A DNA stretch of 64,000 bases from Pseudomicrostroma phylloplanum (GCA_039545275.1 BCHS01000003.1:372001-436000), one strand, 5' to 3'. Counted from the first letter of the stretch, positions 1 through 10,668 are shown. Notes: generated from the sequence alone by a model not told the origin. Program-made: numbers and translations.

Positions 1-1
1 T

Positions 2-1768
2 GGTCCACCTGGTACTGGCAAAACCATGACATCTGTCGAAGCAATATTGCAGATCCTGCAAAGGAGTCCGAAGAACCGTGTCTTGGTCGCGGCCCCTTCG
101 AATGCGGCCAGCGACGTCTTGGCGATGCGCCTCTGTGCTCACTTAGCCCCAGGCCAACTGCTACGCTTGAATGCTCCAACGAGGACGTTCGCAGAAGTAC
201 CATCCAAGCTCAATGCCTACACGTATGTCGATGAAGAAAAGAGTCAATTCTCTCTGCCTCCTTGGGCATCATTGATGAAGGCTAGAGTCATCGTCACCGC
301 CTGTCACGACGTTCCTCTTCTCATCAATAGCCGCGTTGCAAGCAACATTGACGTGGGGCGACTTCAAGCTGCGTATCTACCCAGCTTGCAGCCCGACCGA
401 GAGACAGCCATAGAGCTCCATTGGACCCATCTGCTGGTGGATGAAGCCGCACAAGGCACGGAGCCAGATCTTGCACCTGCTCTTGCTTGTGTGCTTCCGC
501 ACCCGAGGTGTCATGCAGCACCGGCTATCATTCTAGTCGGTGACGCGGCTCAATTGGGGCCCGCAATCAAGAACGACATGTGTCGGTCTCAAGGACTGGA
601 CGTTTCCCTCTTTGAGCGCCTCTCACGCCTCCCGGTCTACGCTCAGAGTCTCGCACTACTCAAGCGCCATGGACGCTCCATTGTACTTTCCGGGGGTGGT
701 AATTCTGGTCCCACTGTCAAATCTCTACCGGAAGCCAGCGCACATTCTGGTCACCTGATTCGCAACTATCGAGCTCGCCACCCAGCCCTGCTCCATCTTC
801 CGTCCACCCTCTTCTACAGTGACTCTCTCGTGCCCTGCGCTCCGGCCAACGCCAGACTGATCGAGTTGCTGACAAAGTGGTCTCAACTACCCCATCGAGG
901 TGCTGTTCGCGGCATGCCGATGCTTTTCGCTGACGTCAGGTCACACGAGGAATGGGTCGACGAGGGTGTCTCGTGGTGGAACGAAGGAGAAGTGCAGAAG
1001 ATCGTCGACTTATGTCGCTCCCTCGCTGGGCCCATGGGCGATGCGACTTCGAGTAGTAACAATGCTCAGAGCCCCGATAAGGGGTTGTCCATTGTCAAGC
1101 CTTCGGAGATTGCCGTCATCAGCCCATTCAGAGAGCAAGTGTGGCGTCTCCGTGTCGCTCTGAGAGCTGCAGGTCTCGGGGATGTAGCCGTCGGGCCAGT
1201 CGAGGCATACCAGGGTCAAGAGGCTCCCATTGTCATCCTGTCTCCTGTGCGCTCTCGATCCAGGTTCCTAGCAGGCGATCGACAGGCGGGCCAAGGGCTA
1301 GTCTGCGAGGCCAAGAGGCTCAACGTCGCCCTCACTCGCGCTCGAGAGCTCCTGATCGTCGTAGGCAATGCGGAGCTGCTGGGCACTCACTGCGAGTCGT
1401 GGCGCAGGGTCGTCGGACATGCCCGACGCAATGGATGGCTCATCGAAGCGAAGCCGGCGAGGGACTCTGCCGCCACTGGGCAGGAGTCAGCAATAGCGGA
1501 CGAGGAGGGAGCGGCACAGGAAGAGATTTCCGCACTGGAGAGTGCCGAGGCCTCCGTCTCTGGATCTTGGTGGAGGAAGATGGCAGGATCGCTGCTTCCT
1601 AATGCGCACGACGTTGTGGACCGCGATCGCAGTCAAATCGACGAAAGCGGCGACGGTCTGTCACTGCTTGCGGGGCGGATGGCCACCGTCGCTTTACAGG
1701 CCGACGAAGATGACGTGGCAGTGGAGGAAGAAGAGAGTCATGACGACACAACTCAGGTGCAGTGGTAG
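2..1768 (+). CDS. MOV10/SDE3/UPF1-type SF1 RNA helicase, 3' part
   Basis: The reading frame is open from base 2 and already in the Walker A loop (GPPGTGKT), so the 5' part lies outside the window; 588 residues are visible. The superfamily 1 helicase core follows in order: Walker B DEAAQ, motif III VGDAAQLGP, an NYR motif, motif V VEAYQGQE, and motif VI RLNVALTRAR. The stretch around residues 300-330, which precedes the second RecA domain, resembles MOV10/SDE3 more than UPF1 proper. About 110 residues after the core form an acidic, disordered tail. Family members unwind RNA in silencing, decay or ribonucleoprotein remodelling in the cytoplasm; which of these applies here is not visible. Its 3' end converges on the DysF gene, 172 bases away. 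UPF1, SETX-type or MOV10-type membership cannot be settled without the N-terminus. Confidence 0.85.
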   Translation, partial: GPPGTGKTMTSVEAILQILQRSPKNRVLVAAPSNAASDVLAMRLCAHLAPGQLLRLNAPTRTFAEVPSKLNAYTYVDEEKSQFSLPPWASLMKARVIVTACHDVPLLINSRVASNIDVGRLQAAYLPSLQPDRETAIELHWTHLLVDEAAQGTEPDLAPALACVLPHPRCHAAPAIILVGDAAQLGPAIKNDMCRSQGLDVSLFERLSRLPVYAQSLALLKRHGRSIVLSGGGNSGPTVKSLPEASAHSGHLIRNYRARHPALLHLPSTLFYSDSLVPCAPANARLIELLTKWSQLPHRGAVRGMPMLFADVRSHEEWVDEGVSWWNEGEVQKIVDLCRSLAGPMGDATSSSNNAQSPDKGLSIVKPSEIAVISPFREQVWRLRVALRAAGLGDVAVGPVEAYQGQEAPIVILSPVRSRSRFLAGDRQAGQGLVCEAKRLNVALTRARELLIVVGNAELLGTHCESWRRVVGHARRNGWLIEAKPARDSAATGQESAIADEEGAAQEEISALESAEASVSGSWWRKMAGSLLPNAHDVVDRDRSQIDESGDGLSLLAGRMATVALQADEDDVAVEEEESHDDTTQVQW

Positions 1769-1940
1769 ATAGATCAGTCCAGCTCAGCTTTCTTTACGAT
1801 ATCATATGTATCTTTAACCATCATCATTGTTTCTCTAGAACATATATTACTTGAACGGTACGGGTATAACTTGTCGCGAGAGGCACTACATGTGGATATG
1901 TGATAGACGGGTGAACACAGGGCACGACCAGCAGCAGCGG

Positions 1941-4900
1941 TCAGATGGATCCTCGGGCGACTTCGTTCTCGACCTCTTCCGCATCTGCATCTGCGTCCTC
2001 CATGCCGCCACCCATCAGAAGCCTGCGGAGTTGCTCCTTCTGGAACGCGGCGCTCGGGTTGGACTGGAGGACAGGATCGAGGTGCGAAGGCGACGGCAAA
2101 GTATCTCTCCTCGAGCCAGGTGCCGGAGACGGGCCCAAGCGTGGTCCCATCGTCGAAGCCCGCGAAGGTGGGAGTGAAGTGCGCCCACTGTCACGACCGC
2201 TGTCAGCTTCAGAGGGGTCTGGACTGGCGTTCCTCATCGTCGAGAGCGGATGTTTAGCGCGGGCTACTGCACTTGTGGGGCTCGTCAGATCGCCTGGTGA
2301 GTGATTGCGAGGTGCAGCATTAATGCTGACTGCTCGAGGGCGCGCGGGCCTATCGAACAAGGGAGAGGGGGACAGTCGAGCGGCCGACTTTGGTCGCTGT
2401 GGTTGCTGCTGCTGCTCTGGTAGCGAGGGGCCTTGCTGCTGTGAACGCGGAGCTTGCAGCTGGTAATGCGCTTGGAAGGGCCCATGATAGCCAAGGTCCG
2501 AGGCATGGTCATGAGCTGGGGAACGGGACCGTGGCGAAGACTCTCTGCCAATGGTTTGGGCGAGCCTCAGGGCGGCACTGCTCCCCTTTGCAGGCTCAAT
2601 AGCCGATTCTTGATTTCGGCCTGACCCCCGGAAGAGCGCGGACGGGCTGGTTTTCAAGGAATGTAAGACTGGCTGTCCTCGCGTATTTGTGGCAGCGCTA
2701 GGTGGAGAAGGAGTGGCAGCGCTGGATAGACTTGGCCCGGCGCCTACCTCTAGGTCGGGCGAACCTTCAGCGAATGGCGAACGGAAGCGAACAGATGCTG
2801 ACTCGCCGCTTCGTGGCGACAAACCCAATCCGTTAGCAACAGCATCGGGTCTCGGAGAACTGGAGCTGTTCTTCCTTGCGCCACCGAGGTCTTGCAAGGA
2901 TGCGGCAATGCCCTGCACATCGGAATAGAATTGCAAACGAGTTGCTAGTCCAGCTACCCAGTCGTCGGTGTACGGACTATCAGAATCCACTCCCGGTTCA
3001 ACACCGTTGCCATCGTGTTGTCCCCCTCCATTGGCGTAGTGACCATTCGGGCGATGGGTCCAAGGCGCGAGTGATTGAGGGGCGGTCCTCTTCAGATGTT
3101 TTCCCGCCTCGTCACGGAATGACCAGGTATCAGGACGATGCCGGTGTTGGGCATGAGCGGAGTCGTGGATGCTAAGTAGGAGCTTAAGCAGAGAGGCTCG
3201 GGTACCATTGAACTCGAACAGCATCAAGACTGAGTCGATTCTGCGCTCCAGTAGATCCCAAACGTCGTTGGCATCAGGCAAGATATTGAAGCCTTGGTCC
3301 TTCTGCGACGCTTGGGGTTGTGAGGTGTGACGTTTTCGAGGCGCCTTTGTAGATAGACCAGCGAGCGAAGTGACACTAGACCGTCTGCCATGGCCATCGC
3401 CGTTGTGTGAGCCCAGAAAGTCTTCAGCGGCTGTCAGATTACCCGTTGTCGCCGCTAAATGCATCGCTGTCTCGCCCTCTGCCAGCATATCCTCCGAGGT
3501 GACCAGGATCGGACCGTCCAGGCCTAACCATAATCTCCAGAGATCTAACCGCTGACGATCCAGATTGCATGCTTTCAGGACTCTTTTGATCCTGACCCAA
3601 TTGACATCAACTAGTGCGTTTTTAGTGAGCTCGTAGGCATCGATGGCTGCAAACATGTCCTCATAGGGCGCTGCGCTAGTATCGGTGGCGCTGAAGATCG
3701 GGATCGAAGCTTGCGAGCCGCGGCGTGCAGCAATGCCCATTCCGGTTGCAATGTGGCTGCTAGGCTGGTCAGAGCCATCGGTGGTGGCATATCTTGATCT
3801 GGACGAAGCATGAGTCGGCCTTCTATCGTTGAAGTCTGATGCACGTCTGCGTCCCATAGACAGTAGTCCATCGCTGTTTCTGGTCTGGTAGTGTCGCTCC
3901 TTTTGCCGAAGGGTCGTGGTCTTCCAGCTCATGTCGTCTTCGTTGAGACGTTTCTTGACGAACCTCCAGCTGATGAAAGGGTTCCGAGCATCGATGCAAG
4001 CCAATGCCAACTCCTGACCTGTCAGCTTGTGATCAAGAGTCTGTTGCAATGCCCCTTTGGGGTCAAGTATATCAGGGAGGAGCTGTTTCAATTCTCTCAA
4101 TGTTGCGTTAAACTCCTTGTGATGACGCCGCTCCCGCTTAGTTTGAGTCGACCCCTTGGGAGGGCGCGAAGCTTGAGAGGTGTTGCGCAGTTGGTCGGCC
4201 CTTCGATGTGGCAGGAATGCAGAAGGTTCAGAGGATGTTGAAACGCTTTGGTTATCCGACGAGGTCTCGTCTTCTTCGTCCGAAGAAGTGAGACTTGTCC
4301 CAGAGTCCGACGTCGAAGTTGCTGCTGAAAGGGGGCCAGATACTTTGGGGATACCATTACCATTGGCAGTAGCTTGATCGACGAGGCCAGGCGTGGGCTC
4401 TCCCGACTTGCGGCTCTCAGCTCGTTTCGTGGCAGGGAGTGCGGGGACGAGACCTCGGCGCTTTCTGAGCCGAATCCAACGACGTCTTCTCACAAAGGTA
4501 CCTCCATCTGGTCGGCCAGTCCACTTGTTGCCCCTGGCTTTGATGCTTCTCTTCAGCGCCTCCACGCCATCGTCTTCCTTCGTCTGTTCCTTCTGCTTCT
4601 GCTTCTCTTGCTTGCGATGCGATGCTGCATCGACACCCTCCATTTCCATCTCACCCGATGCGCCTCCTTGGGGGACCCGCCCCGCCCGCTTCGCCATTTG
4701 AAAGCCGATAGACCTGCGCAATTTGGAGATAGGAATGCGACCGAAGCTGCCAGAGTATTGCCAACCCGATTCATCAACATCACCAGACATGTCAATCAGC
4801 CATTCCGGGTAGACCCAGTCCCATCTGGTATCGGGTAGTTGTGCATTGACGATGTTGTAAGGGGAATTCTGGAACTTACGATCCGTCCAGGGTGCTGGAT

Positions 4901-7250
4901 CCCATTGCATCAAAACTCGAGCGCTGAATTTTGGAATGCCAAAGAAGAGAAGACCGCGCTGATTTTCGTACAAGACATCCCAGTCATACTTCTCGCGCAC
5001 TTGATCGGGATCCTCCTCCAAGATGAGATTCCCGAGGACATCGTCAAGCTCCCGATCCGGGTCGGCGGGAGCCAGATCCTCGAGTGGTGAGTCAGCACCT
5101 CCGTCTGCCACATACTGCTTCCCTTTACGACGTTGACGGGGCCGCCAAGGTCGTGGAAGTCGTAGATGGGACGGGTGTATTCCTCCTCGCTCCCCTGTGC
5201 CAGCCAAGCTGACCGAGCGGAATGTTCCTGCTCGACGAGGTAGACCGAAGGAAAGACGTTCAGAGGACTCTTGAGTAGGCGAGGCGATCGAAGAGATGGA
5301 TGTCCGTCTGGGACCGAAAGCTGACCCAGAGATTGCGCGACCCAGCGGTTGGTACGGTGGCGTTTCAGATCGAGAGGGCTGCAGTGCATACGACCCCAGC
5401 TGCGGAGAAGCGTTGCCAGCACGGCTGGCGCCGTGATCAGAGCTCAGGCGTTGTACGGAGTAGCCAGCCAGAGGTGTATCGCGTGTGCGTGCTGCAGCCT
5501 CTGCTAAGGACTGCTGATAGCCGTTTGCTGTGACGGAGGGGGAACCAGGCTCCTCACCTGCGGGCGAGGGCTTGTCTGCAAACGACGTTGTACTGCCGCC
5601 AAAAAATGTAGTGGACATATCCACTGGGGCGCCTAATGTGGGAGTCGTGGAGCGACTGTCGCTGTGCTTGACAACCCTAGCGGGTGCAGGAGAGTACTTC
5701 TCCATAGCTCGACGATTGCGGCTCTCACTGCTAGCATATGTCAGGCCTTTGGTCACTCTGTTACCCAGAGACGTAGCTCGGACATGTCCTAGAGTATTGC
5801 GGCGCGTGCTTGCAGATGGCACCATGTCTCGCTTCATCTTCCTACGTGAGGTTCCTCCTATCGTGCCATTCCCATGCTGCAAGCTGAGTTGAGCTAGTGA
5901 TGCCTCATCTTCGGATGATTCATCAGCCGTGAGTCTGCGAGCTGTTGCTGGTCCAAGCACCTGTTCCTCTGCGTCTGAGTCAGATGACGTCTGGCTGTCG
6001 TAGAAAGTCTGAGATCTTGTGCCGCGATCGAAGGCTGAAGAAGTTGGGCCTTGTCCGAGGAAGTCATCGACACCTTCTGGCTCCTCGTACATCTGCTCCC
6101 CCAGGAAAGACTCAGAATGACTGGCAATACTGCTGCCATCGCCACTGTTGCCATCTGCAGCTGCGTCAGGCGCATCGAGACCGAGGCTTAGGCCTTTCCT
6201 GACCGCAACGGGTCTCACAGCCAGATTCGCGGACGATGACGACGACGGGGGTGAGAAAGGCGAAGACTGGAGCGCTGGGGCCTCGCTTGGTTCCTGAACG
6301 TGAAGGGTGGGTATCCGAGGACCCGAGTGAGGCTCATTGCGAGATGCCTGAGGAGATGTGCGGGCAGAACTCGTCTCCCGCCCGACGTCTTCGTCATGGC
6401 GCTCCTCCTCTACAGCTTTGAGCTCCTCTCCCAAAGGCGGCAAAAGCCGATTCAAGCCGACCGCCTGTGCCGACGACGGTGGAGATGTCGCTGTCGTATA
6501 GTCAGGATCCTGTTGAGTGCTCTTGTGGCTCTGTTTGCCCGGCTTGGCTCTTGTGCTACTTTCACCGGCCAAGAGTCTGATCGGACCGCCTATCTCCTCA
6601 GTCTGCGGAGACCGCGATCGAAGGCCTGACAGGTGTGACTTGTCTGCAACCCAGTCCACGGTATCTCTGGCCTTGTGCGCCACTCTCCTGACGCCCATGA
6701 CTGAATATTCTGGGCGTGATACAATGCCCAGCGTGACTTCTGAGGGCTCGCCCGGATCATCAGTTGGCGAAGAATCCCGCAAGGGGTCGTCCAGACTCTC
6801 AGGGGCCTTGTGGCGACGTTTGACGAGTAGTGATGCGCCTGTCCCCTTCATCCACTTTCTGTTGGTGTTCCTTTGCTTCCCCATCCTCTCTAGCTTGGCT
6901 AAAGCCCCCTCCGCCTCTGCATCGTCAGCCCTCTTCAAAACTATCGAAGACCAGTTGGCATCGTCCGCTTTCCTTTGCGAGTCCCTCTTCTCTCTGACAT
7001 CCGACTGGCGATCTGGTCCCGGCTCTTGTGAGAAGCCAGAGTTGTTCTCTGCGTTGGCAGGCAGATGCAGGATCCTCTGCTCGAAAGGGGTATGCGCTCG
7101 AGAAGGAGGGCCAGAAGCAATACCTTCAGAAGCCAGCGGATGGATAGCCTTAGCGACATCAGAGCTGTCGAAGAGCTGCGACTGCGATCTTTGAGCCCAT
7201 TGACGGTCCACGGCGGCGTTGAGATCAGGCGACTTCGCTCCAGACTGCAT
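1941..7250 (-). CDS. Giant DysF (peroxin/dysferlin) domain protein, Mug65-like
   Basis: A single uninterrupted 1769-residue frame. Residues about 1-750 are low-complexity and Ser/Pro-rich. A DysF domain lies at about 750-850, recognised by WDVLYENQRG, LMQWDPAPWTD and the tryptophan-rich WDWVYPEWLIDMSGDVDE followed by GWQYSGSF. This signature is shared by yeast Pex30-family peroxins, Spo73 and fission-yeast Mug65. A second conserved-looking block at about 1040-1125 (DARNPFISWRFVKKRLNE) and an ankyrin-like stretch near 1275 (GETAMHLAATTGNL) follow, then a disordered tail. I see no reticulon-like membrane segments as in Pex30, so Mug65 is the nearer match. Mug65 is induced in meiosis and Spo73 acts in prospore membrane extension; a membrane-contact role here is inference. 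The start is the first ATG of the frame, 405 bases from the divergent kynureninase gene. Confidence 0.75.
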   Translation of the reverse strand: MQSGAKSPDLNAAVDRQWAQRSQSQLFDSSDVAKAIHPLASEGIASGPPSRAHTPFEQRILHLPANAENNSGFSQEPGPDRQSDVREKRDSQRKADDANWSSIVLKRADDAEAEGALAKLERMGKQRNTNRKWMKGTGASLLVKRRHKAPESLDDPLRDSSPTDDPGEPSEVTLGIVSRPEYSVMGVRRVAHKARDTVDWVADKSHLSGLRSRSPQTEEIGGPIRLLAGESSTRAKPGKQSHKSTQQDPDYTTATSPPSSAQAVGLNRLLPPLGEELKAVEEERHDEDVGRETSSARTSPQASRNEPHSGPRIPTLHVQEPSEAPALQSSPFSPPSSSSSANLAVRPVAVRKGLSLGLDAPDAAADGNSGDGSSIASHSESFLGEQMYEEPEGVDDFLGQGPTSSAFDRGTRSQTFYDSQTSSDSDAEEQVLGPATARRLTADESSEDEASLAQLSLQHGNGTIGGTSRRKMKRDMVPSASTRRNTLGHVRATSLGNRVTKGLTYASSESRNRRAMEKYSPAPARVVKHSDSRSTTPTLGAPVDMSTTFFGGSTTSFADKPSPAGEEPGSPSVTANGYQQSLAEAAARTRDTPLAGYSVQRLSSDHGASRAGNASPQLGSYALQPSRSETPPYQPLGRAISGSAFGPRRTSISSIASPTQESSERLSFGLPRRAGTFRSVSLAGTGERGGIHPSHLRLPRPWRPRQRRKGKQYVADGGADSPLEDLAPADPDRELDDVLGNLILEEDPDQVREKYDWDVLYENQRGLLFFGIPKFSARVLMQWDPAPWTDRKFQNSPYNIVNAQLPDTRWDWVYPEWLIDMSGDVDESGWQYSGSFGRIPISKLRRSIGFQMAKRAGRVPQGGASGEMEMEGVDAASHRKQEKQKQKEQTKEDDGVEALKRSIKARGNKWTGRPDGGTFVRRRRWIRLRKRRGLVPALPATKRAESRKSGEPTPGLVDQATANGNGIPKVSGPLSAATSTSDSGTSLTSSDEEDETSSDNQSVSTSSEPSAFLPHRRADQLRNTSQASRPPKGSTQTKRERRHHKEFNATLRELKQLLPDILDPKGALQQTLDHKLTGQELALACIDARNPFISWRFVKKRLNEDDMSWKTTTLRQKERHYQTRNSDGLLSMGRRRASDFNDRRPTHASSRSRYATTDGSDQPSSHIATGMGIAARRGSQASIPIFSATDTSAAPYEDMFAAIDAYELTKNALVDVNWVRIKRVLKACNLDRQRLDLWRLWLGLDGPILVTSEDMLAEGETAMHLAATTGNLTAAEDFLGSHNGDGHGRRSSVTSLAGLSTKAPRKRHTSQPQASQKDQGFNILPDANDVWDLLERRIDSVLMLFEFNGTRASLLKLLLSIHDSAHAQHRHRPDTWSFRDEAGKHLKRTAPQSLAPWTHRPNGHYANGGGQHDGNGVEPGVDSDSPYTDDWVAGLATRLQFYSDVQGIAASLQDLGGARKNSSSSPRPDAVANGLGLSPRSGESASVRFRSPFAEGSPDLEVGAGPSLSSAATPSPPSAATNTRGQPVLHSLKTSPSALFRGSGRNQESAIEPAKGSSAALRLAQTIGRESSPRSRSPAHDHASDLGYHGPFQAHYQLQAPRSQQQGPSLPEQQQQPQRPKSAARLSPSPLFDRPARPRAVSINAAPRNHSPGDLTSPTSAVARAKHPLSTMRNASPDPSEADSGRDSGRTSLPPSRASTMGPRLGPSPAPGSRRDTLPSPSHLDPVLQSNPSAAFQKEQLRRLLMGGGMEDADADAEEVENEVARGSI

Positions 7251-7654
7251 GGCCGAGCTCCGGTCCGAATTTCAAGTGGGAAGGGCTCGCAAAGGGGTTG
7301 GGAGACCTCTATGAAGCGTCCGTGTCGATATCAAGCATCGAGACCGGCATTATCCATTGGATCTACGGTAGGTATTGTGTTGAAGGGATGAGTGGCTGCT
7401 GGGCAAAGGGCGATGCCTGTCTAGTATTAGGAGACGATGGGGAGGTGTTGTAGGATCGGATGAATCACCAATGTTGACCGGACTTTGGATTAGCCGAGTG
7501 CCTCAAGACCACGTTGCCGCTTCCGCTGCGCCTTCATCTCCGCTGAGCTCGTCTCTCCCGCGTCAGCGTGGAGAAGATGGCGACGAGGAGGTACTGCTGA
7601 CCTCGGCTTGTACCACCACATCACAGCGACTCACCCTGAATCGATCTACCTACC
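7251..7654. promoter_or_regulatory. Divergent promoter region, DysF gene / kynureninase
   Basis: This 404-base interval separates the start codons of two divergently transcribed genes and must hold both promoters and 5' leaders. I see no obvious TATA box or repeated operator. The kynureninase start lies in a favourable context (ACCATGA). Confidence 0.5.
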
Positions 7655-9361
7655 ATGAAGTCTGTGACACCTCCCTGCCTCCTTCCGGCTCAGCTGCAGA
7701 AGATCGCGCAAGAGCACAACGTCGGCCTTGGGACACGCGAGTTCGCCAGAGCAGCTGATTCGCAGGACCCCTTGTCTGCCCTCCGGTCACAGTATCATCT
7801 GCCCCTCGCCAGCTCCGTCCACCCGGTGTCTACTTCTTCCACTTCGCCGCAACCGCCGACTCCATCTGATGGCTCAACCTCTCTATACCTCTGTGGCAAC
7901 TCCCTGGGCCCGCTAGCTAAGCGCAGCCAACAGGTTGTGCTTGAAGAAGTCAATGCATGGGGTACTCATGGCGTGCTGGGTCATTTCAATCACCCCTTCG
8001 GCCCGGATCGACAGTGGACAAGGATGGATGACAAGGTCAACTGGCTCATGAGTGACATTGTCGGCGCCAAGCCGAGCGAAGTGGTGGCAATGAACACTCT
8101 GACTGGGAATCTCCACACGGTCCTCCAGACCTTCTACAGACCCCTTGCAAAGGGGTCAGCCAAGCACAAGATTCTCCACGAGCAATCACCCTTTCCTTCG
8201 GACCAGTACGCTTTGGCCTCTGTAGTACAGCTCAATGGACTTGACCCAAAGACATCACTGGTGCCCCTGAAGCCAAAGGACGGCACAAAGACGCTGAATA
8301 CCGAAGACATTCTAAGCACGATGGAGCAGGAAGCAGCTACCGGAGAATGTTGGGGAATATTGCTGGGAGGCATTCAGTATCTTACTGGTCAGCTATTTGA
8401 GCTGGAACGAATCTCCGAAAAGGCACAAGAGCTAGGGATCTACTGTGGTCTGGACCTTGCCCACGCCTTCGCCAATGTCCCGCTAGCACTGCACGACTGG
8501 GGCGTAGACTTTGCTGTATGGTGTACCTACAAGTATGGCTCTTCCGGACCGGGAGGAATCGCTGGTCTCTTCATCCACGAGAAGTGGGGCGGCTCGCCAA
8601 CATTTTCTACCCAAGATCCCGATCCGTCGCCAATGATTCGCCCAGCGGGTTGGTGGGGCCACAAGCGGTCTACTCGTTTTGCTATGCCGTCCGAGTTTGA
8701 TCCAACGGTCGGGGCTGCGGGATGGCAAGTGTCGAATCCAAGCACATTAGATATGGCGGTGCTGAGAGGCTCGCTTGAGACCTTGGCCTTTGCTGTAGAG
8801 CTATCACCCATGGGTGCCAGTGATCACGCAAAACTCGTAGGCACTCAGCCTTGGGCAAAGGAGCAGGAGGCCAAGACGACTGTTGGCTCTGGGTCGATTA
8901 TGCCAGTGTTGAGGGCGAGGTCCCTGCAATTGACTGGATACCTTGATTACCTCCTGTTCCATTCTACGAGGTATGCTCCTGTCTTCAAAAAGGCTGGTAT
9001 GCACTTGATCACCCCGAGTGATCCTCACCAGAGAGGTTCGCAGCTGTCGATCCGGATCCCCAACAAAGACACCGACACTAGCGATGGCCCCGGTCCATCT
9101 TCTCAAAAGTCGGCCAACGCAAGCGAGGTTCAGACTGACGGTGACGGTGACAACGTCCCACCGCCGCTTTCGTCCGAGTCGCTCATCTCGCGGATTCAGA
9201 CGTACGCTGAAGAGCACTTCTCTCTCATTGCGGATATTCGGAATCCTGACGTTATTCGATTTGCGCCCCTGGCGCAGTATAGCTCCTTCGAAGACGTGTG
9301 GAGGGCAGTGGAGGCTTTCGAAAAGAGCGTCGTTACGGTCTGCGGCCTGGATAAAGAGTAG
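7655..9361 (+). CDS. BNA5: Kynureninase
   Basis: A 568-residue PLP enzyme that cleaves kynurenine and 3-hydroxykynurenine to anthranilate or 3-hydroxyanthranilate plus alanine, in tryptophan catabolism and de novo NAD synthesis (cytosolic in fungi). Diagnostic segments are LYLCGNSLGP near residue 80, WGTHGVLGHF, MNTLTGNLH, GLDLAHAFANVPLALHDWGVDF, and the PLP-lysine motif CTYKYGSSGPGG with Lys at residue 293. RPAGWWGH and the conserved C-terminal part are present. Compared with the usual 450-480 residues it is long. Extra material is a Ser/Pro-rich stretch near residues 50-70 and a Ser/Asp-rich insert at about 470-510 (bases 9060-9180). No intron is needed. The frame's first ATG has a good start context. 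Confidence 0.95.
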   Translation: MKSVTPPCLLPAQLQKIAQEHNVGLGTREFARAADSQDPLSALRSQYHLPLASSVHPVSTSSTSPQPPTPSDGSTSLYLCGNSLGPLAKRSQQVVLEEVNAWGTHGVLGHFNHPFGPDRQWTRMDDKVNWLMSDIVGAKPSEVVAMNTLTGNLHTVLQTFYRPLAKGSAKHKILHEQSPFPSDQYALASVVQLNGLDPKTSLVPLKPKDGTKTLNTEDILSTMEQEAATGECWGILLGGIQYLTGQLFELERISEKAQELGIYCGLDLAHAFANVPLALHDWGVDFAVWCTYKYGSSGPGGIAGLFIHEKWGGSPTFSTQDPDPSPMIRPAGWWGHKRSTRFAMPSEFDPTVGAAGWQVSNPSTLDMAVLRGSLETLAFAVELSPMGASDHAKLVGTQPWAKEQEAKTTVGSGSIMPVLRARSLQLTGYLDYLLFHSTRYAPVFKKAGMHLITPSDPHQRGSQLSIRIPNKDTDTSDGPGPSSQKSANASEVQTDGDGDNVPPPLSSESLISRIQTYAEEHFSLIADIRNPDVIRFAPLAQYSSFEDVWRAVEAFEKSVVTVCGLDKE

Positions 9362-10668
9362 AGAGTCTGGCACTATTGCCTGTGTATGAGTGTATGGGCG
9401 CTGTAGCAATATGATGCGGTGTGCGCCTTTCTGCAATCGGGACATAGGCACGGGCGCGTCTGGCGCATACCGGCCGCCCCATGGTCGGACCCCTGAAATG
9501 TGTGTCCTGCTAGTATTGCAAACCTTCAGAGCCTCACAAGCAAGGGCTCTCTCGCTGTGCATCTGTGGAGAGCAATCTGCTGCGCCGCCAGGTGAGATAT
9601 GATCGCCTTGAGCAACCGATGGCACGATGAGCCGCCCGACGGCACATGGCCAAGCAGCTGGTCAAGTCGCCGTGCTGAGCAACGCGAGACTCGTGCCCGT
9701 CTGCGTTTTTTGCAGACCAACAGTGCCTTGCGTCGCGCTACGCGACGAGGGGGCTTGGCTTGCTTGCTTGGCTGTCCGCCTGGATTGGATGACCGACAGA
9801 GTGAAGCACTGACTGAGTGACTGCCTGAGTGCCCGCCCGCCCGCCCGCTCGCGCTTCTGTCTGGCCCACTCGCCCGGCGGTGAGGATCGCGCTCAAGTCC
9901 CCACCAACCCCCTTTCCAGAATCTCAAACCTACATTCAGATCACCACGCCTCCCTGATCAAGCTCAAGGGTCTGTTCATCCCACCGTCTTGGAAGTACAG
10001 GAGCCATAGACGAGGGACACCAACCCACTTCTCATCACCCTCCTCCGTGCCTGCGCGTCCCGTACTGGCCCATTCTCTCCGGGCCTCGGCTTCCACAATC
10101 ACTCGATACCCTCGACGACGCGACTGCCTCTTCCCTGGCTCTGCGCAGGACGACCACGACGACCACACATTCTAACAAAAGGTAGCTGCTGACCCATACA
10201 GCAGCTAGGGCCGTCCTTCTACCTGTGGTGGCATCCCCCGAGCTCTGGCTAGCTCAAATCGCGATTCCCACCTCTTGACGAGAGAAACGTGCCGACAGAG
10301 GCCCGCGCCCCACACCGGAGGATTCTTATTTCCTCTACTCTCCCTCGCTCTACCCTCGGGTCGCCCCTGTCTTTGCACAACGGACCCCTTCGCGGGAGTC
10401 TCTGGCCGCTTCAACATCTTGCAGACGTCTCCTGCTTGCCTTTCATTGCCTCGCCCTGACGTTCACGCCAGACTGCCCTGCCATCCGCCACGGTCGCAAG
10501 ATCCTCAGCAAAAGACTGCCTGTAGTCACACAGCTGCTATCGGGTCCGTACCTCACTGGAGCGCCTATACAGACAGCCAGAACCTGCTCAGCCTCATCAC
10601 ACTCACACTCTCTCCGGGCCACTGACCCCATCCGTTCGGCGGCGGCAAAGCCACTCTAGCTGCACACC
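9362..10668. other. Long intergenic region upstream of chitin synthase
   Basis: About 1.3 kb without a supportable gene. It holds the 3' end of the kynureninase transcript and the promoter and leader of the chitin synthase gene. A short CCCG repeat run lies at 9832-9848, and the segment from about 9900 to 10660 is markedly pyrimidine-rich on the + strand, as expected for a fungal promoter or leader. Several ATGs within it would form short upstream ORFs if the transcript starts early. Frames here show no conserved motifs. Confidence 0.4.

Noticed and set aside
8804..9625. 273-codon open frame antisense to kynureninase
   Set aside because: It mirrors the codon bias of the real gene, has no recognisable motif and overlaps a conserved enzyme completely.
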